From Magicicada septendecula (Eukaryota; Arthropoda; Insecta; Hemiptera; Cicadidae), in the NCBI GenBank assembly GCA_034769895.1, contig CM068375.1, positions 255,419,542-255,483,541 on the forward strand: DNA of 64,000 nucleotides, given 5' to 3'. Below, in pieces: positions 1 through 11,000 of this stretch. Position numbers and translations under genes: made by a program. Within the stretch, counting starts at the first letter, position 1. Every line of letters begins with the position of its first letter. A model generated the notes under the pieces. That model was not told the DNA's origin. It ran no database searches and saw nothing but the letters and a program-made list of their open reading frames with translations.

Positions 1-2024
1 TGGCGTCAGTATCTCACGATGACACGTGACTGGCTCATGTAACGGTACCGTCCGCCATTGTCCATTGTTCCACGCCTCATCAGTCAGCCACCCTCACTGT
101 TGCTTTCAGTTCAGTCTGCATGCATTCGTGGAAGGGTTAAGTCTTTTTGAGTTTCTACTATGCGAACTGTGCCCTGTAGTGAGAGACCGTTCCTTTCTTT
201 ATACAGTACTGTATATAGACTGGCGTGTTTTAGTGACGCTTATTGTGCAGTTTTATTGTGTTGTGTGTTCATCATGGCCCTTTCAAAACCAACACGGACC
301 CAATACAAATCATTGACTTTTGCCGAAAAAGTTGCCGTTATTCGGGAAGTAGAAAAGGGACAAAAAATAAATCTGAAATTGCTAAGGAATTCGGGTTACC
401 GCCAAATACACTGTCAACGTATCTAAAAAATAAAGAGAAGATTTTGAATAGTGTGTGTAAAGCCAGCGACAAAGATAGGAAAAAAGCACGAGGACCAGAA
501 AATCTTGACGTGGATGAATGTGTAGTGAAGTGGTTTAAGCAAGCAAGGGACAAAAAAATTCCAGTCAGTGGGCCCCTCGTCAGAGCCAAAGCTGAGGAAT
601 TCGCATCTAGCTTAAGGAAAAATGATTTTAAGGCCAGCACTGGTTGGCTCGATGGTTTTAAAGAAAGGAATGGCATGTCTTTCAAAACTGTTTGTGGGGA
701 AAGTGGATCTGTTGACGTTGAAGCTGCAAATTCATGGAAAGACGATTTGTTGCAAATGATTTCTGATAGAGACGCTAAAGACATTTTTAACGTAGACGAG
801 ACAGGCTTATTCTTCAAATGCACCCCCGACAAAACACTTGCTTTTAAAGGAGAAAGTTGAAGTGGCGGCAAACACAGCAAGGAGTGCATAACACTTTTAG
901 TTGGAGCAAACATGGATAGCTTGGAAAAACTGCCTTTGTTAATGATAGGGAAGTCAGCCAACCCACGTTGTTTCAAAAATGTAAAAACAAAACCAGTTGA
1001 ATATGAATCAAACAATAAAGCTTGGATGACAGGTGAAATTTTCGAAAGATGGCTTTTGAAATCAACAGGAAATTTCAGAATCAAAACAGAAGAATCGTCT
1101 TGTTTATTGACAACTGTACAGCGTATAGCACTATTCCTGTGATGGAAAATGTAAAGGTTGTGTTTTTCCCCCCAGACATGACTTCAGTAGTTCAACCTAT
1201 GGACCAAGGTGTAATAAAAAATTGTAAGCATTTTTACAGATGGCTTGTGGTCTAAAACATTCTGTCAGGTGCGTATTTAGATGAGCACGAAAATACTATC
1301 AAGATTAACATCCTTCAAGCTGCCCGCATGTGCAACAGTGCTTGGGACCAAGTTACGCAAAAAACAATTGCTAATTGCTTTCGTAAAGGTGGTTTCTGCC
1401 ACATTGAAGGTGAAGAGGAGAATAAAGCTTCTAGAGAAGTCGTACCTACTGCGAATAACTGGGAAGATGTTGAACATGACGCAGGCATTCGTTACAAAGA
1501 GTTTGTAAACGTGGATGAAGACTTGGCAGTGTGCGGTGAACAGACAGATGCGGAGATCGTGGCTGATGTTATGAACAAAAGACATGATGGTGCATCTTCA
1601 GATGAAGAAGGGGACCAGCTAGAACTTCCAGAGATACTGATTCCAACGGCTTCACAGGCATCAAATTACATTCAAGACTTGAGACGGTTTGTTGAAGGAC
1701 AGCAGAACGTAAGTGACGCTATTTTCCAAGCACTTAATAAACTTGAAGAGTTTACTATAACTCTGTGTATTAACTGCAAAATGCAATCAAAAGTTTCTAG
1801 CTTTCTTAAAAAACTGTAAATGCTATATTTTGTACTGAAACGTGTTTATACATTTGTAATACATATGTATAAGGAAATTGTTTAATAAAATAACATATTG
1901 CTTTACTGAATTTCGGTTTTTGATTTGATTTTTCTACCCTTATTAAAACTTTCCTAATTCGAATTTTTGGATAATTCGAATTTTTTACTGGTCCCTTCAG
2001 CTTCGAATTAGCCAAGTTCTACTG
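1..2024 (+). mobile_element. Tigger/pogo DNA transposon, 5' end outside window
   Basis: This is the 3' portion of a Tc1/mariner-superfamily (pogo/Tigger) element. The right end reads ...AGCCAAGTTCTACTG followed by TA at 2025-2026; CAGTAGAAC read inward is a typical Tigger terminus with a TA target duplication. An A/T-rich 3' UTR with an AATAAA-like signal near 1884 separates the transposase relic from the terminal repeat. No left terminal repeat is seen, so the element begins before base 1. The element is decayed (see the transposase entry). Confidence 0.85.
274..1819 (+). pseudogene. Tigger/pogo transposase pseudogene (CENP-B HTH + DDE)
   Basis: The relic would encode a cut-and-paste transposase. 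The N-terminus (ATG 274) is a pogo/CENP-B-type helix-turn-helix (SLTFAEKVAVIREVEKGQK ... IAKEFGLPPNTLSTYLK), followed by a second CENP-B-type DNA-binding domain (RAKAEEFASSL ... GWLDGFKERNG). The DDE core shows FNVDETGLFFK (first Asp), LFIDNC (second Asp) and VVQPMDQGVIKN (third acidic region). It is broken: a frameshift in the A-run near 362-368, an in-frame TGA at 858-860, a frameshift near 1050-1080 and an in-frame TAA at 1253-1255. The last segment, from codon 1328 to the stop at 1819, is the acidic C-terminal tail usual in Tigger proteins. The family call is firm. The protein is not functional as it stands. Confidence 0.9.
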
Positions 2025-2026
2025 TA

Positions 2027-2275
2027 TAATAATTGTCAACATATATTTTCTTCATGCTGTTCTGTATCATACAGTTCCAATACTTGAGTTTACCTCTATG
2101 TTTTTCATGAATAATTAATCAGTTTTTGTTTATAATTCTACCATATGTTCAAAATATTATTAAATTTATACCATTGATTTTTCTGAAATTATTATTTTAT
2201 TCTTATGTACTGTTGTTCATTTTTACAGCAGTACAATAGTAATGATTTTAAAGTAGGCAGTCCACTATGTTTACT
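2027..2275. other. unassigned A/T-rich spacer
   Basis: This is the sequence between the Tigger end and the LTR of element A. I see no ORF, repeat or splice-flanked exon. It is probably host intron or intergenic DNA. Confidence 0.4.
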
Positions 2276-3446
2276 TGTTAAGTTTTATTTACTTTAATTA
2301 TTTAATATCTGTCTATCGGTACATAACCACTTGTTGTATACAGACGCCATCTTTAAAGTTAGCCAACTGAAAACATATGTACTTGCCAAAATCGGGTCCT
2401 TTTCGGCGAACACAGGAGAACAGAATTATGGCTGTTTGTAATAAAGAAAGCTTTACTTATTTCCTATAATTAAGTTTTATTGACATTTAATAATTGACAT
2501 ATATTTTTTAAAAGATCATTGACAAACTATCTCTTCACATAGAAAAATTGAAACATGGTATAAAAAATTTCAAATAATAAAATATCAAGAAATTAAATAT
2601 AACTAATTTTTAAAACACAAACCAGCCTTCTTTATATACGTACTTTCACACATGCATACACACACACACACACAGTTACTTTATACCCTTAGAGATTCAT
2701 TTTATTTTTAAAATATAATAATAATGTTAAATTTTGAGTTCCACTCTTATTCAAATTTGTTTTATTTCTTTGCTACTTAGCTGATTTTGAGTCTTGAAGA
2801 CGTCGCTTTGCTCTACACGCACATTTTATTTTCACTGATAATTTATTCAGTTAATAATTGTCGAAACTGTTATAAATAAAGAAAACTGTCATTCACCTCA
2901 TTTATGTATTATGTATTATTTTATCACATTTTTAAACTGTTATTTACATTTTTGTTGTTTTGCGGGCCCGCAATTTACGTTTCAGAACTTTTGTATATGT
3001 CACTCGCGCGAGTGGTTTATTAAGACTGGGCTGAGACAAACGGCACTACATTGTGTAGCCGCTGCTGCTGTTCACCAACTTTTCCATTGTGTTAAGTTTG
3101 TATTCCTACGCCAGTAGTAGTTTCGTCTAACGCACCCACATTCCAATGTTGGGATCGTCTCTGACGTAATATGGTTCAGTCCGATGTTACATAATCTGTT
3201 ACACAATTTGTAAGTCACTGGAGCTGACCTTGACTCAATTTCGCTTGTTGTCTATTGCATCTTTATAATTTATGCATAATATTTTATAATCACTCCTGCC
3301 AATGTCGCTACCAATAAAATTTACCTTTCTTCTCAATTTATGTTTGTCTTTCAAAATTATTATTATATCGTAAAAATGCTATTTACTTTTATTAAAATAC
3401 CATGATTTTTTATATTTCCCCTGGTAGGCCAAAATGTCCCGTTACA
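2276..3446 (-). repeat. 3' LTR of element A
   Basis: This 1171-bp direct repeat matches 22166-23411, starting TGTTAAGTTTTATT and ending CCCGTTACA on the + strand. It holds only a short CA run (about 2653-2674), where the other copy has a long one. Small indels and substitutions separate the copies, so the insertion is not recent. Confidence 0.85.
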
Positions 3447-3730
3447 ATACCCCCTCAATGAGAGGTTTTATGCCGAAGCATAAAAACTCATTGACACACT
3501 CATACTTGCTAAAGGGATCGGCCAGGATATGTCGCCACAACCCCCTTTACTGTTTACAAACAAAAATATAATTAACTCACCCTTGGTCCAGTGACTGTGA
3601 CCGCACCTGAATGACCTTACTGGACTTCTCTCTCGAGATCCCAACACCATAAAGTTAGCCAGGTACTTAACGCTCCTGCTTTGACGCGCTGGTCAGCTCA
3701 GGACCGCCGCCACAGCATCACCAAACACTG
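3447..3730 (-). promoter_or_regulatory. conserved 3' module of element A: splice-flanked segment, hairpin and polypurine tract
   Basis: Read on the minus strand: an acceptor-like TTGTTTCAG (AG at 3729-3728), 147 nt (3727-3581) containing GGTGTTGGGATC and AAGTCCAGTAA, a donor-like GTGAGT (3580-3575), then a hairpin whose arms (about GAGTTTTTATGC and GCATAAAACCTC) close a TTCG loop, then the purine tract TTGAGGGGGTA next to the LTR. The same series occurs in elements B (32338-32611) and C (61683-61965). The purine tract should prime plus-strand synthesis. The role of the exon-like part is unknown. Confidence 0.65.
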
Positions 3731-4986
3731 AAACAACAAATCAAAATATCAACTAGTGGCCTTGTACAATACTATATCCCTAACTGATCTGTTTCCTCTT
3801 AGCTGTGCTGGTTTGCGTTAAGAAGCACTGGTTTGTCTCTTAACCTCTAACATATATATGATGACCTAACATAACATATTTTAAAATTCTCTAATCTAAT
3901 TCTGTCTGCTTTCTTTTGTTAACTTTTATCCCAAAATTCAAAATTATTGCCCTGATTCCCATCAGAATTTAAATAAACATTTCTCATTACCATATTACAC
4001 ATCTCTCTCATCCCCAATTTGCATCTAAAATATTTAAATTCAAAAAAGTCTCTTAAACACTAACAAACATAATGGAACATAATAAAACATAGTATATTCA
4101 TAATTCACATTGTTATTATTACCCTAAAATAAACAATTTGCATTTACGTTTGACCAAAAATTACACACTTTACCTCTTTAAATTTGCATATAAAATTATA
4201 AAAATTACATTTTAATTCCAATTGGACTTTTATTAATTAATCATTTCCCAAAGAAAAGTTTTTTTTCATACCTTCATTTTACATAACATTTCATTTATTA
4301 TTCCATTTTATTATAATTTGGGTGATTCTCAGTTATTCATAACAATTCACTTTATCAACTTGGCATTTACCTATAATCTTACCCCTTTTATGACTCTAAC
4401 GCTCACTTACAAATTCTTTATCTAGTATGATACCCATCTACCAAAACATCTACCAACCCTTCTCTATCTCTAACTTACTACTCTAACTCATTTCACATCA
4501 TTCTACCCTTACAACAAAAAATACTCTCTACCCCTTTGTATTCAGGATGTGTTCCCCTCCCAATGCTCATTCCCTTATGTTGGTTCCTGGACCCTCCCTA
4601 GGTAACCCTTTCCGGCGCTAATCGGTTCACCTCCCGCCACAACGCTTTTCATTGAGGACTCCTTATCACACCACCCCCTTACAAAATTCCCATCAACTAA
4701 TTACTCTCCCAATACATCACTTTCATCTACAAAACATCTCCATTTATTTATTACCTCAATATATATCAATCATTACTCTACATATTTTCCCCATAGCTAC
4801 TGTGTCACTATTACTCCTCAAATTCTACTTTACGTTCATTCCCAACAATCTTACTTTACTCACAATAATATTATTCTCTCTAACGCCACTAAAATACTTT
4901 TGACTCGCATACCTTATTTATCATTATCACCCAAATTCTATCTTTTACAACCCATTGAAAATTTTAACTATCTCAAATTTATTTCA
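3731..4986. other. A/T-rich internal remnant of element A
   Basis: This stretch lies between the 3' module of A and the Penelope insertion. It has no long frame on either strand beyond low-complexity Leu/Thr/His-rich translations. By position it is the untranslated or decayed region between integrase and 3' LTR of element A. Confidence 0.45.
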
Positions 4987-5221
4987 TTAAACATATTTAA
5001 AGCGGTCCAGGTCACTGTATGATAATTATATATAATTTACCTTACTTTCCGTCCAGTGACGTCAAGCGTAATTTGTTTTGGTTACGCGTTTCAGGCCATG
5101 TGGCCCATCCTCAGACCATCACTCCAAGAGGAGCTCGTTAAAAAATAAAAAATCCACAATAAAACAAACACATAATAAATAAATACAAAAATATATTAAA
5201 ACATATAAAGGTGTTCTATTA
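4987..5221 (-). repeat. Penelope pseudo-LTR, downstream copy
   Basis: This is the second copy of the 235-bp direct repeat, downstream of the ORF stop with a 53-bp spacer. It includes the second hammerhead-like segment (5053-5125). Confidence 0.85.
5053..5125 (-). ncRNA. hammerhead-ribozyme-like motif in Penelope repeat (downstream copy)
   Basis: Same sequence and fold as 7799-7871: minus-strand CTGAGGA, short GC stem, GAAA, then GCGTAA/TTACGC. With the upstream copy it would release a unit-length RNA between the two repeats if both cut. Confidence 0.6.
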
Positions 5222-5274
5222 CACGAACACGGTGCACCGCGTGTAGCATGCCTGAACTGCGTCAGTGGAACCTG

Positions 5275-7761
5275 TTATCTATTATTATCTGTAATCGATC
5301 GCAGCGCGGTATCATACAGTGGGTTGGACCTGAAGTTAAGTTTATCATTAAGTATGTCGTCACACACATCTGGGTTATTATGACCTCTATATATCTCGAA
5401 TTCTTCAAGCGCATCCATATAACGGCCTTTGGCACAATAATGTAGGGGTATGAAATTATTGTTGAAATTTGTATAAGAATGATTACATGAAATCAGATGC
5501 CTTGTAAAGCTGGATTTAATATTATCTATGGAAAAATTACCCCTGTTAAAATGGCTTTGTGGTTTGTGTTCGCGGAATCTTTTGATGAACGGTCTACCCG
5601 TTTGGCCGATATAAAATCGGTCACAATCGTCACATATAAGTTTGTAAATACCAGTTTTGGATTCAATTGTTGTTTGAATGACTGGGCGAACTAAGTTCCG
5701 TAGACGGTTATTTGTTTTAAAAATGACAGTATAACCTAATTTATTTAAAGTGGATGTAAGGATCTTGGGCATCAACTCAGTGTATGTTGTTGTGATGTAT
5801 TTGTTGTTAGGTGTAATATCATGTGTCTGTTTGGAACGACGGCATTTGTGTTTTCTAAGAATATTGTCGATCATTTGGGATTCATATCCGTTGGCCAGAG
5901 CTATGTGTTTAATTATGTTGAGTTCACACTCGAGATCATCATTATTTAGGGGGATCATCAAAAGTCTGTGAATAAAACTGTTGTAGGCCGCTAATTTTTG
6001 AGAGAAGGGGTGGTGTGAGTCTGCATGTATGGTCACGTTTGTGGTGGTAGGTTTTCTGTAAATTTTAAAGTTTAAGCTGTTAAGTTGCCTGGTGACAGTA
6101 AGATCAAGAAAGTTGAGTTCATTATTGGTTTCAGTTTCCATAGTAAATTGAATATTGTGGGTAACGGTATTCATATGATTTTTAAGATTACTGATTTGGC
6201 GTAAAGTACCATTAAAAATTAGAAAAGTATCATCAACATATCGGCCATAAAAGATAATATTATTGGCGAAGATATTATTGTTAAGGATATAATTGTTCTC
6301 ATAAAAGTCAAGATATATATCAGCCAACAGGCCGGATAACGGTGAACCCATGGCCAGACCGTCTGTTTGAATATAATAATTACCGTTGAAAGTAAAATAG
6401 TTTTGCTGAAGGATGAGTCTTAGTATGATAATTAGTTCTTTAATGAGTTGTGTGTCCAATTTGTTAGTATCATGAAGATTGTCATTCAAAATATCTAAAG
6501 TTTGGTTCACGGGTATATTTGTGTATAAATTGATGATGTCAAAGGAGGCTAGTTTGTAACTGGCTTGTAATTTTATGTCGTTGACTTTATTTATGAAATC
6601 AATATTGTTGACGATAATATGGTTGTTTTTGAGAAAGATGTTATCTTTAATTAGTGTGACGAGTTTTTTGGCCGTTTTGAAACCCGGGGCCGTAGTAAAA
6701 TTGACTAATGGCCTGATAGGAATGTCATCCTTGTGGATCTTGGGTAAGCCGGTAAGTTTTGGGGCGCGCGCGTTGATAGGTTTTAAGGAACGTCGAGTAC
6801 GATCGTTAAATAAATTGGTACAATTGTTGATAGTACTATTTAATGATTTTACATATGAGTCAGTGGGATCGTAATTTATTATCTCGATATTGTTATCAGA
6901 AATGAACTTGTGTACTTTCTGTGTGTATGTGTCGTTATGGATTATTACCAAAGTATGACCTTTGTCTGCCTTAGTAATAAGTGCGTTGTTATCATGCAAC
7001 TTAGTTTTTATCTTTTTAAGTGTCTTGCGTTCAGCCTGTGCTCTTAACTGTTTCTGTGTCTTACGACCATTAGTATTAGGGTTTTTTAAAATTTTATTAA
7101 ATTTATAGTTGATTATGTGGCGTGACTGGCTTTGGAGATTCGAGTCATCAATGGCCTTGACTGCAGTCTCGGCATTAATAACTTCATCAACAATATTATG
7201 TTTGTTATCAGGTGGCAAGTTATAGTCTAAACCCTTATTAAGTAAGTTCATTTCATCGTTATCAAATGCTATATCGGTGAGATTGACCGTGCGCGGGTAA
7301 AACGTATGTTTACATTCGGGAATATGATGCGAACATTGTGCTGAAATTAAACGTTTAAGTTTCATAGTTTGTTTTTGTCGTAATGTACGCATTGTACCTG
7401 AAATGTATGTGTTTACTTTGTCTAATATATTATCTATAATTGCAGGATGAATCTGGTTATGAATTAATAAATGCAGTTTGAATAAAGCTTTGTTAAGAGT
7501 GGCCTTTTTGGCATATAATGATTTAATTTCCTGTTTAACACGGTAAATTTCAGCGTGTTTCTTAGTATTTATTGCTGCCTTAGTATTAGAATTAATGTGT
7601 ATAATGGCATATTTAGGAATGATTTTATGTTTTAGACAAAGAACATTAAATTTGATGTGCGTGTTAGTTTTAAAAAGCTGGATTTTAGTATTTTGATATT
7701 TGAATACCGCGCTTGCTTGATGAGCTTCTAATTTAAACATATTTAAAGCGGTCCAGGTCAC
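5275..7761 (-). CDS. Penelope-like RT with C-terminal GIY-YIG endonuclease (828 aa, intact)
   Basis: The protein should nick target DNA and reverse-transcribe the element RNA at the nick. The N-terminal 250 residues are basic and helical. The RT part shows LPKIHKDDIPIRPLV, the fingers/palm segment LASFDIINLYTNIPV, GLAMGSPLSGLLADIYL and the catalytic GRYVDDTFLIF in the middle of the chain. After about residue 700 comes a GIY-YIG nuclease: TGIYKLICDDCDRFYIGQTG with CxxC and a following Arg/His-rich segment, then CNH, the arrangement of Penelope endonucleases. Length is normal for the family and there is no internal stop. ATG 7761 lies within the upstream repeat; the Met at about 7740 (MFKLEAHQAS) is an alternative start. 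Family assignment is firm; activity is inference. Confidence 0.93.
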   Translation of the reverse strand: MTWTALNMFKLEAHQASAVFKYQNTKIQLFKTNTHIKFNVLCLKHKIIPKYAIIHINSNTKAAINTKKHAEIYRVKQEIKSLYAKKATLNKALFKLHLLIHNQIHPAIIDNILDKVNTYISGTMRTLRQKQTMKLKRLISAQCSHHIPECKHTFYPRTVNLTDIAFDNDEMNLLNKGLDYNLPPDNKHNIVDEVINAETAVKAIDDSNLQSQSRHIINYKFNKILKNPNTNGRKTQKQLRAQAERKTLKKIKTKLHDNNALITKADKGHTLVIIHNDTYTQKVHKFISDNNIEIINYDPTDSYVKSLNSTINNCTNLFNDRTRRSLKPINARAPKLTGLPKIHKDDIPIRPLVNFTTAPGFKTAKKLVTLIKDNIFLKNNHIIVNNIDFINKVNDIKLQASYKLASFDIINLYTNIPVNQTLDILNDNLHDTNKLDTQLIKELIIILRLILQQNYFTFNGNYYIQTDGLAMGSPLSGLLADIYLDFYENNYILNNNIFANNIIFYGRYVDDTFLIFNGTLRQISNLKNHMNTVTHNIQFTMETETNNELNFLDLTVTRQLNSLNFKIYRKPTTTNVTIHADSHHPFSQKLAAYNSFIHRLLMIPLNNDDLECELNIIKHIALANGYESQMIDNILRKHKCRRSKQTHDITPNNKYITTTYTELMPKILTSTLNKLGYTVIFKTNNRLRNLVRPVIQTTIESKTGIYKLICDDCDRFYIGQTGRPFIKRFREHKPQSHFNRGNFSIDNIKSSFTRHLISCNHSYTNFNNNFIPLHYCAKGRYMDALEEFEIYRGHNNPDVCDDILNDKLNFRSNPLYDTALRSITDNNR

Positions 7762-7967
7762 TGTATGATAATTATATATAATTTACCTTACTTTCCGTCC
7801 AGTGACGTCAAGCGTAATTTGTTTTGGTTACGCGTTTCAGGCCATGTGGCCCATCCTCAGACCATCACTCCAAGAGGAGCTCGTTAAAAAATAAAAAATC
7901 CACAATAAAACAAACACATAATAAATAAATACAAAAATATATTAAAACATATAAAGGTGTTCTATTA
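7733..7967 (-). repeat. Penelope pseudo-LTR, upstream copy
   Basis: This 235-bp direct repeat is identical by eye to 4987-5221. On the minus strand it lies upstream of the ORF, and the first in-frame ATG (7761) falls inside it, so the repeat supplies the leader and perhaps the first codons. It contains the hammerhead-like segment at 7799-7871. Confidence 0.85.
7799..7871 (-). ncRNA. hammerhead-ribozyme-like motif in Penelope repeat (upstream copy)
   Basis: On the minus strand the core reads CTGAGGA, a GC-rich stem II (GGGCC ... GGCCT), then GAAA. A stem III (GCGTAA with TTACGC) follows, and flanking AGTGATG pairs with CGTCACT as stem I. Hammerhead ribozymes are known in Penelope terminal repeats. 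The strand exchange next to the cleavage position is not a perfect match to consensus, so activity is not assured. An identical copy is at 5053-5125. Confidence 0.6.
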
Positions 7968-8086
7968 AAGTTATATACTAAGTTCTATTTAAGAACTAAA
8001 CATTGTAAAAATTCCAAAATATTTCCTAAGTTTGCAAGCCCTGTCACACCCTAGGACCCTCATCGTAACCACGCTCTGCTACCAAA

Positions 8087-11000
8087 TGTAACCCCTACTT
8101 CATTTTGAGTAGTTAAAACAAAAAGAATATTTCTTTTTGTAAAGAGGGGCTACAAGTTAATTAAAACTAGGCTAAGGCCTAGAGAAGCTAAAATTGCGCT
8201 GGATCCAGTAAGACGGGACTTGCAATAAAAACTCAAGAATTAAATAATTAACAATCCCATTTTATTATTCTATCTCATAATAAAACTAACAAAAAACAAC
8301 AGTGATTTATAAATCCCCTTTTAAATGGTTAACTAAAGAAGTATACCCTCTCAACAAGGCCACCTGAAAAATATTAACTGAATCCACGAAAATAATTGCT
8401 ATGTCACCATCAATGAATTGAAAATTTAAAATAATCATTAACCTCAAAATAAAACTCCCATTAAACTATTTATTAAAATATAAAATGTATATCATATGTT
8501 TCTTTTAAAATGCAGTATATAAATTGATGAAGGTAAATGATTTCATTCACAGTTACTATTAATAATTGAAATAATTACTCATCCAATTTAAATGAACTTT
8601 AAAGGTGACACTTACTATACTTGTTAAATAAAATAATTAATTTAAAGAAATGATCAGCCACGATTATTGAGATAGAATACTCGTCTACTGGTGTATATAA
8701 ATTCTAATAATAAATCCCCTATATCCCACCAAAAGTACAGCAATGCATAATATTTATATATATATATATCCCCCAAAATGTACACAGAAATATACAGACA
8801 TAACATGTTCCACAAGACAAATTACATATACAATAGTATACAAATACATAAAGGTCTCTTGCCACGCCCTTTTTTATATTACCCTTCTGGTGTATATAAA
8901 TTCTAAACTTCTTCTTTATAGGAATCCCAATTAGGATTAAAGATTTATTTCTATAAATGTACCCCCATGGTGTGGGTTAATTGCACGTCATGTGTATCAT
9001 AAAGTATTGCATACAAATGTCCCCAGGACATTAAAAATTTAAAACCAAGTGCCTAAGTGGCTAAGTGCTAAAATACTTAATTAAGGTGAGAAATAAAAAT
9101 TGTTTAAAATGATTAACGCCCTCCAGTTACCATGATTAATATAAAGAATTTATATAGACTAAAATAGGGCCAATTAATGAAAAGAGAAAAGTTGCACCAT
9201 ATTAGCACCTTATATAAAAAAAAACATTTGTGTGTCAGAGACGGACATGTTTCTTCAACTTATAACCAGTCTCAACAACCTTGTTTCGACAAACAAGTTG
9301 AAAAGTGTTTCGACATGCACAGCTTGGTTGAAACTAATTAAAAATAACACCTACTTCCCCAGTAATCTTTTTATACAAATGACATAACCAGATTTTAAAA
9401 ATAAGAGAAAATATGTGTTTTTATGCATAGTAAATTAAACTTGAGAAAATTACTAATAACAAAACTGACTTTAAATCTGTAGCGAAAGCTCTATAAAGAA
9501 ATGAGTGGAAATCTAAGTTAGATGCTGTGTTGTAGACATGTCAGTCTCTGAACTGACAATTTACTATACATGTATTGAAATTTTACAATTAATTCTTAGT
9601 GTTCACACTAAACTGTCCCATCAATTGGGGATCCAAATGAATGTATACTTGAACGGTAAAACTGATGATTATGTATAACTGGTGCCATGTTGATTCTACG
9701 TGTGAATAATAAATGGATATTTTTCACCTGCTTATATGTGCCCAGAAGGATGATCCCTTATTTGTAGCGTGGCGATCTCATGATTGGCATGTTGTTGTGG
9801 TCTTATTCTCTTCGGTGTCGAGTGTGGAGCTTTTAGGATGTCATTCTTTCAGTCGTGTAGCAGGACTTGTCTCTATTCGGTGAACCCTGTTCACACATTA
9901 CATTTTTAGTGAGAGACCACACACAAATGCCCCCACTGTTTGGACACCCTCCAAAATCATAAATAAAAACAACACCTAGTTATGTTGTACATAATAAAAC
10001 TTGGTAACATTATTTTGGCCAACATGCCTTATTTAAAAAAAGTTCTATAACAATGATTCTTTATAACGCTTTATAACTTGAACCTCACTGAATGTGAGTT
10101 GCTTTTGCAATATAATAATTTATCTTGGCTCTGTAACATCTTATGAACTTATTACTTTGAGTGAAATTGAGGTTACCACGTGGCGCAGAATTTATTTAAA
10201 ACACATAGTTTTTTACTCCATAGAATCTGAGAATACTACTACTTTGAATGAGACATGATTTACGTTTAAAACGTGCCTGAGTAAGTTCCCAATTATATAT
10301 GTATAAAGTTTTACAGTCATTGTAGCTAAACTTTATACCACTTAATGACGACACATTGTGTAACAGGTTAAGTGCTCAACCGAATCTCGTTACATCCACG
10401 TTAATGAAAGTGCAAAATTAAATATATTGTGGTTATTGTACTTTAGGTATTAAAGCCGAGATTCTGACACTCCAATAATCAAGTTTTATTGGTTTATAAA
10501 AACTTTACGGATAATTACGTCTCTCACCATGCATGATTCAACAAGTGGGCACGCTTACTCAAGCTTACTAAAAAAACGTTTTCTCCTTTAAAAATTTAGT
10601 ATATAATTAATATAATGAAATCAAAACTCACCGCAGTCGTGAAGAAACTTATCTCATAGTTATAAGAAGTAGATGCTAGATTTTCACACTTCTCTCCACC
10701 GAAGAGATTTTCCACGAGGTCCTGAGTTAGGCTTCCATGTTGAGACAAAGCCTTAACAGAAAATTTCCGTTCGTTGTCCGTTTGTAAGGAAACTCTCACC
10801 AGGACGCAGCACTGTTTAAAACTGCTGCAAAAACTCAGCAGATGGCAACACGGATCAAACAGTGAAAATCGAAAACGGTAGCCTCTCCTATCCGCGGGTA
10901 GAGAGCAGCACTCCTTATTACATTAAATTTCGTACTGCCAATAACGTCAAAACTGCCGAAAAATTTACTGAACTCGCGCTGAATCTTTTGACTCAGCACA
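8087..11000 (-). repeat. long LTR-like repeat of element D (left copy)
   Basis: This is a 2.9 kb noncoding block. Its two ends recur in the right copy (8087-8174 at 14255-14342; 10862-11000 at 14346-14481), but the 2.7 kb middle is missing there. On the minus strand it is preceded by a purine-rich tract (GGGGTGAGGG, about 11001-11014), as expected at a 3' LTR. No coding frame was found in it. Confidence 0.55.

Larger units (their letters stand above)
4987..7967 (-). mobile_element. Penelope-like retroelement with identical direct terminal repeats
   Basis: A single long minus-strand ORF (RT plus GIY-YIG endonuclease) is flanked by two direct repeats of 235 bp (4987-5221 and 7733-7967) that I read as identical. 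Pseudo-LTRs (PLTRs) of this kind are characteristic of Penelope-like elements. Identical repeats and an open 828-codon frame suggest a recent, possibly competent copy. It lies inside the 3' part of gypsy element A, next to the left end of element D. I could not find a convincing target-site duplication, so the exact borders are uncertain by a few bases. Confidence 0.9.

Noticed and set aside
1..70. Similarity of CACGTGAC-TGGCTCAT to the LTR of element B near 29260
   Set aside because: The match is short and broken and lies where the Tigger 5' UTR should be; not enough to call an LTR fragment.
338..1084. Minus-strand ORF of 248 codons
   Set aside because: It lies opposite the Tigger transposase relic, which has clear motifs, and shows no domain of its own.
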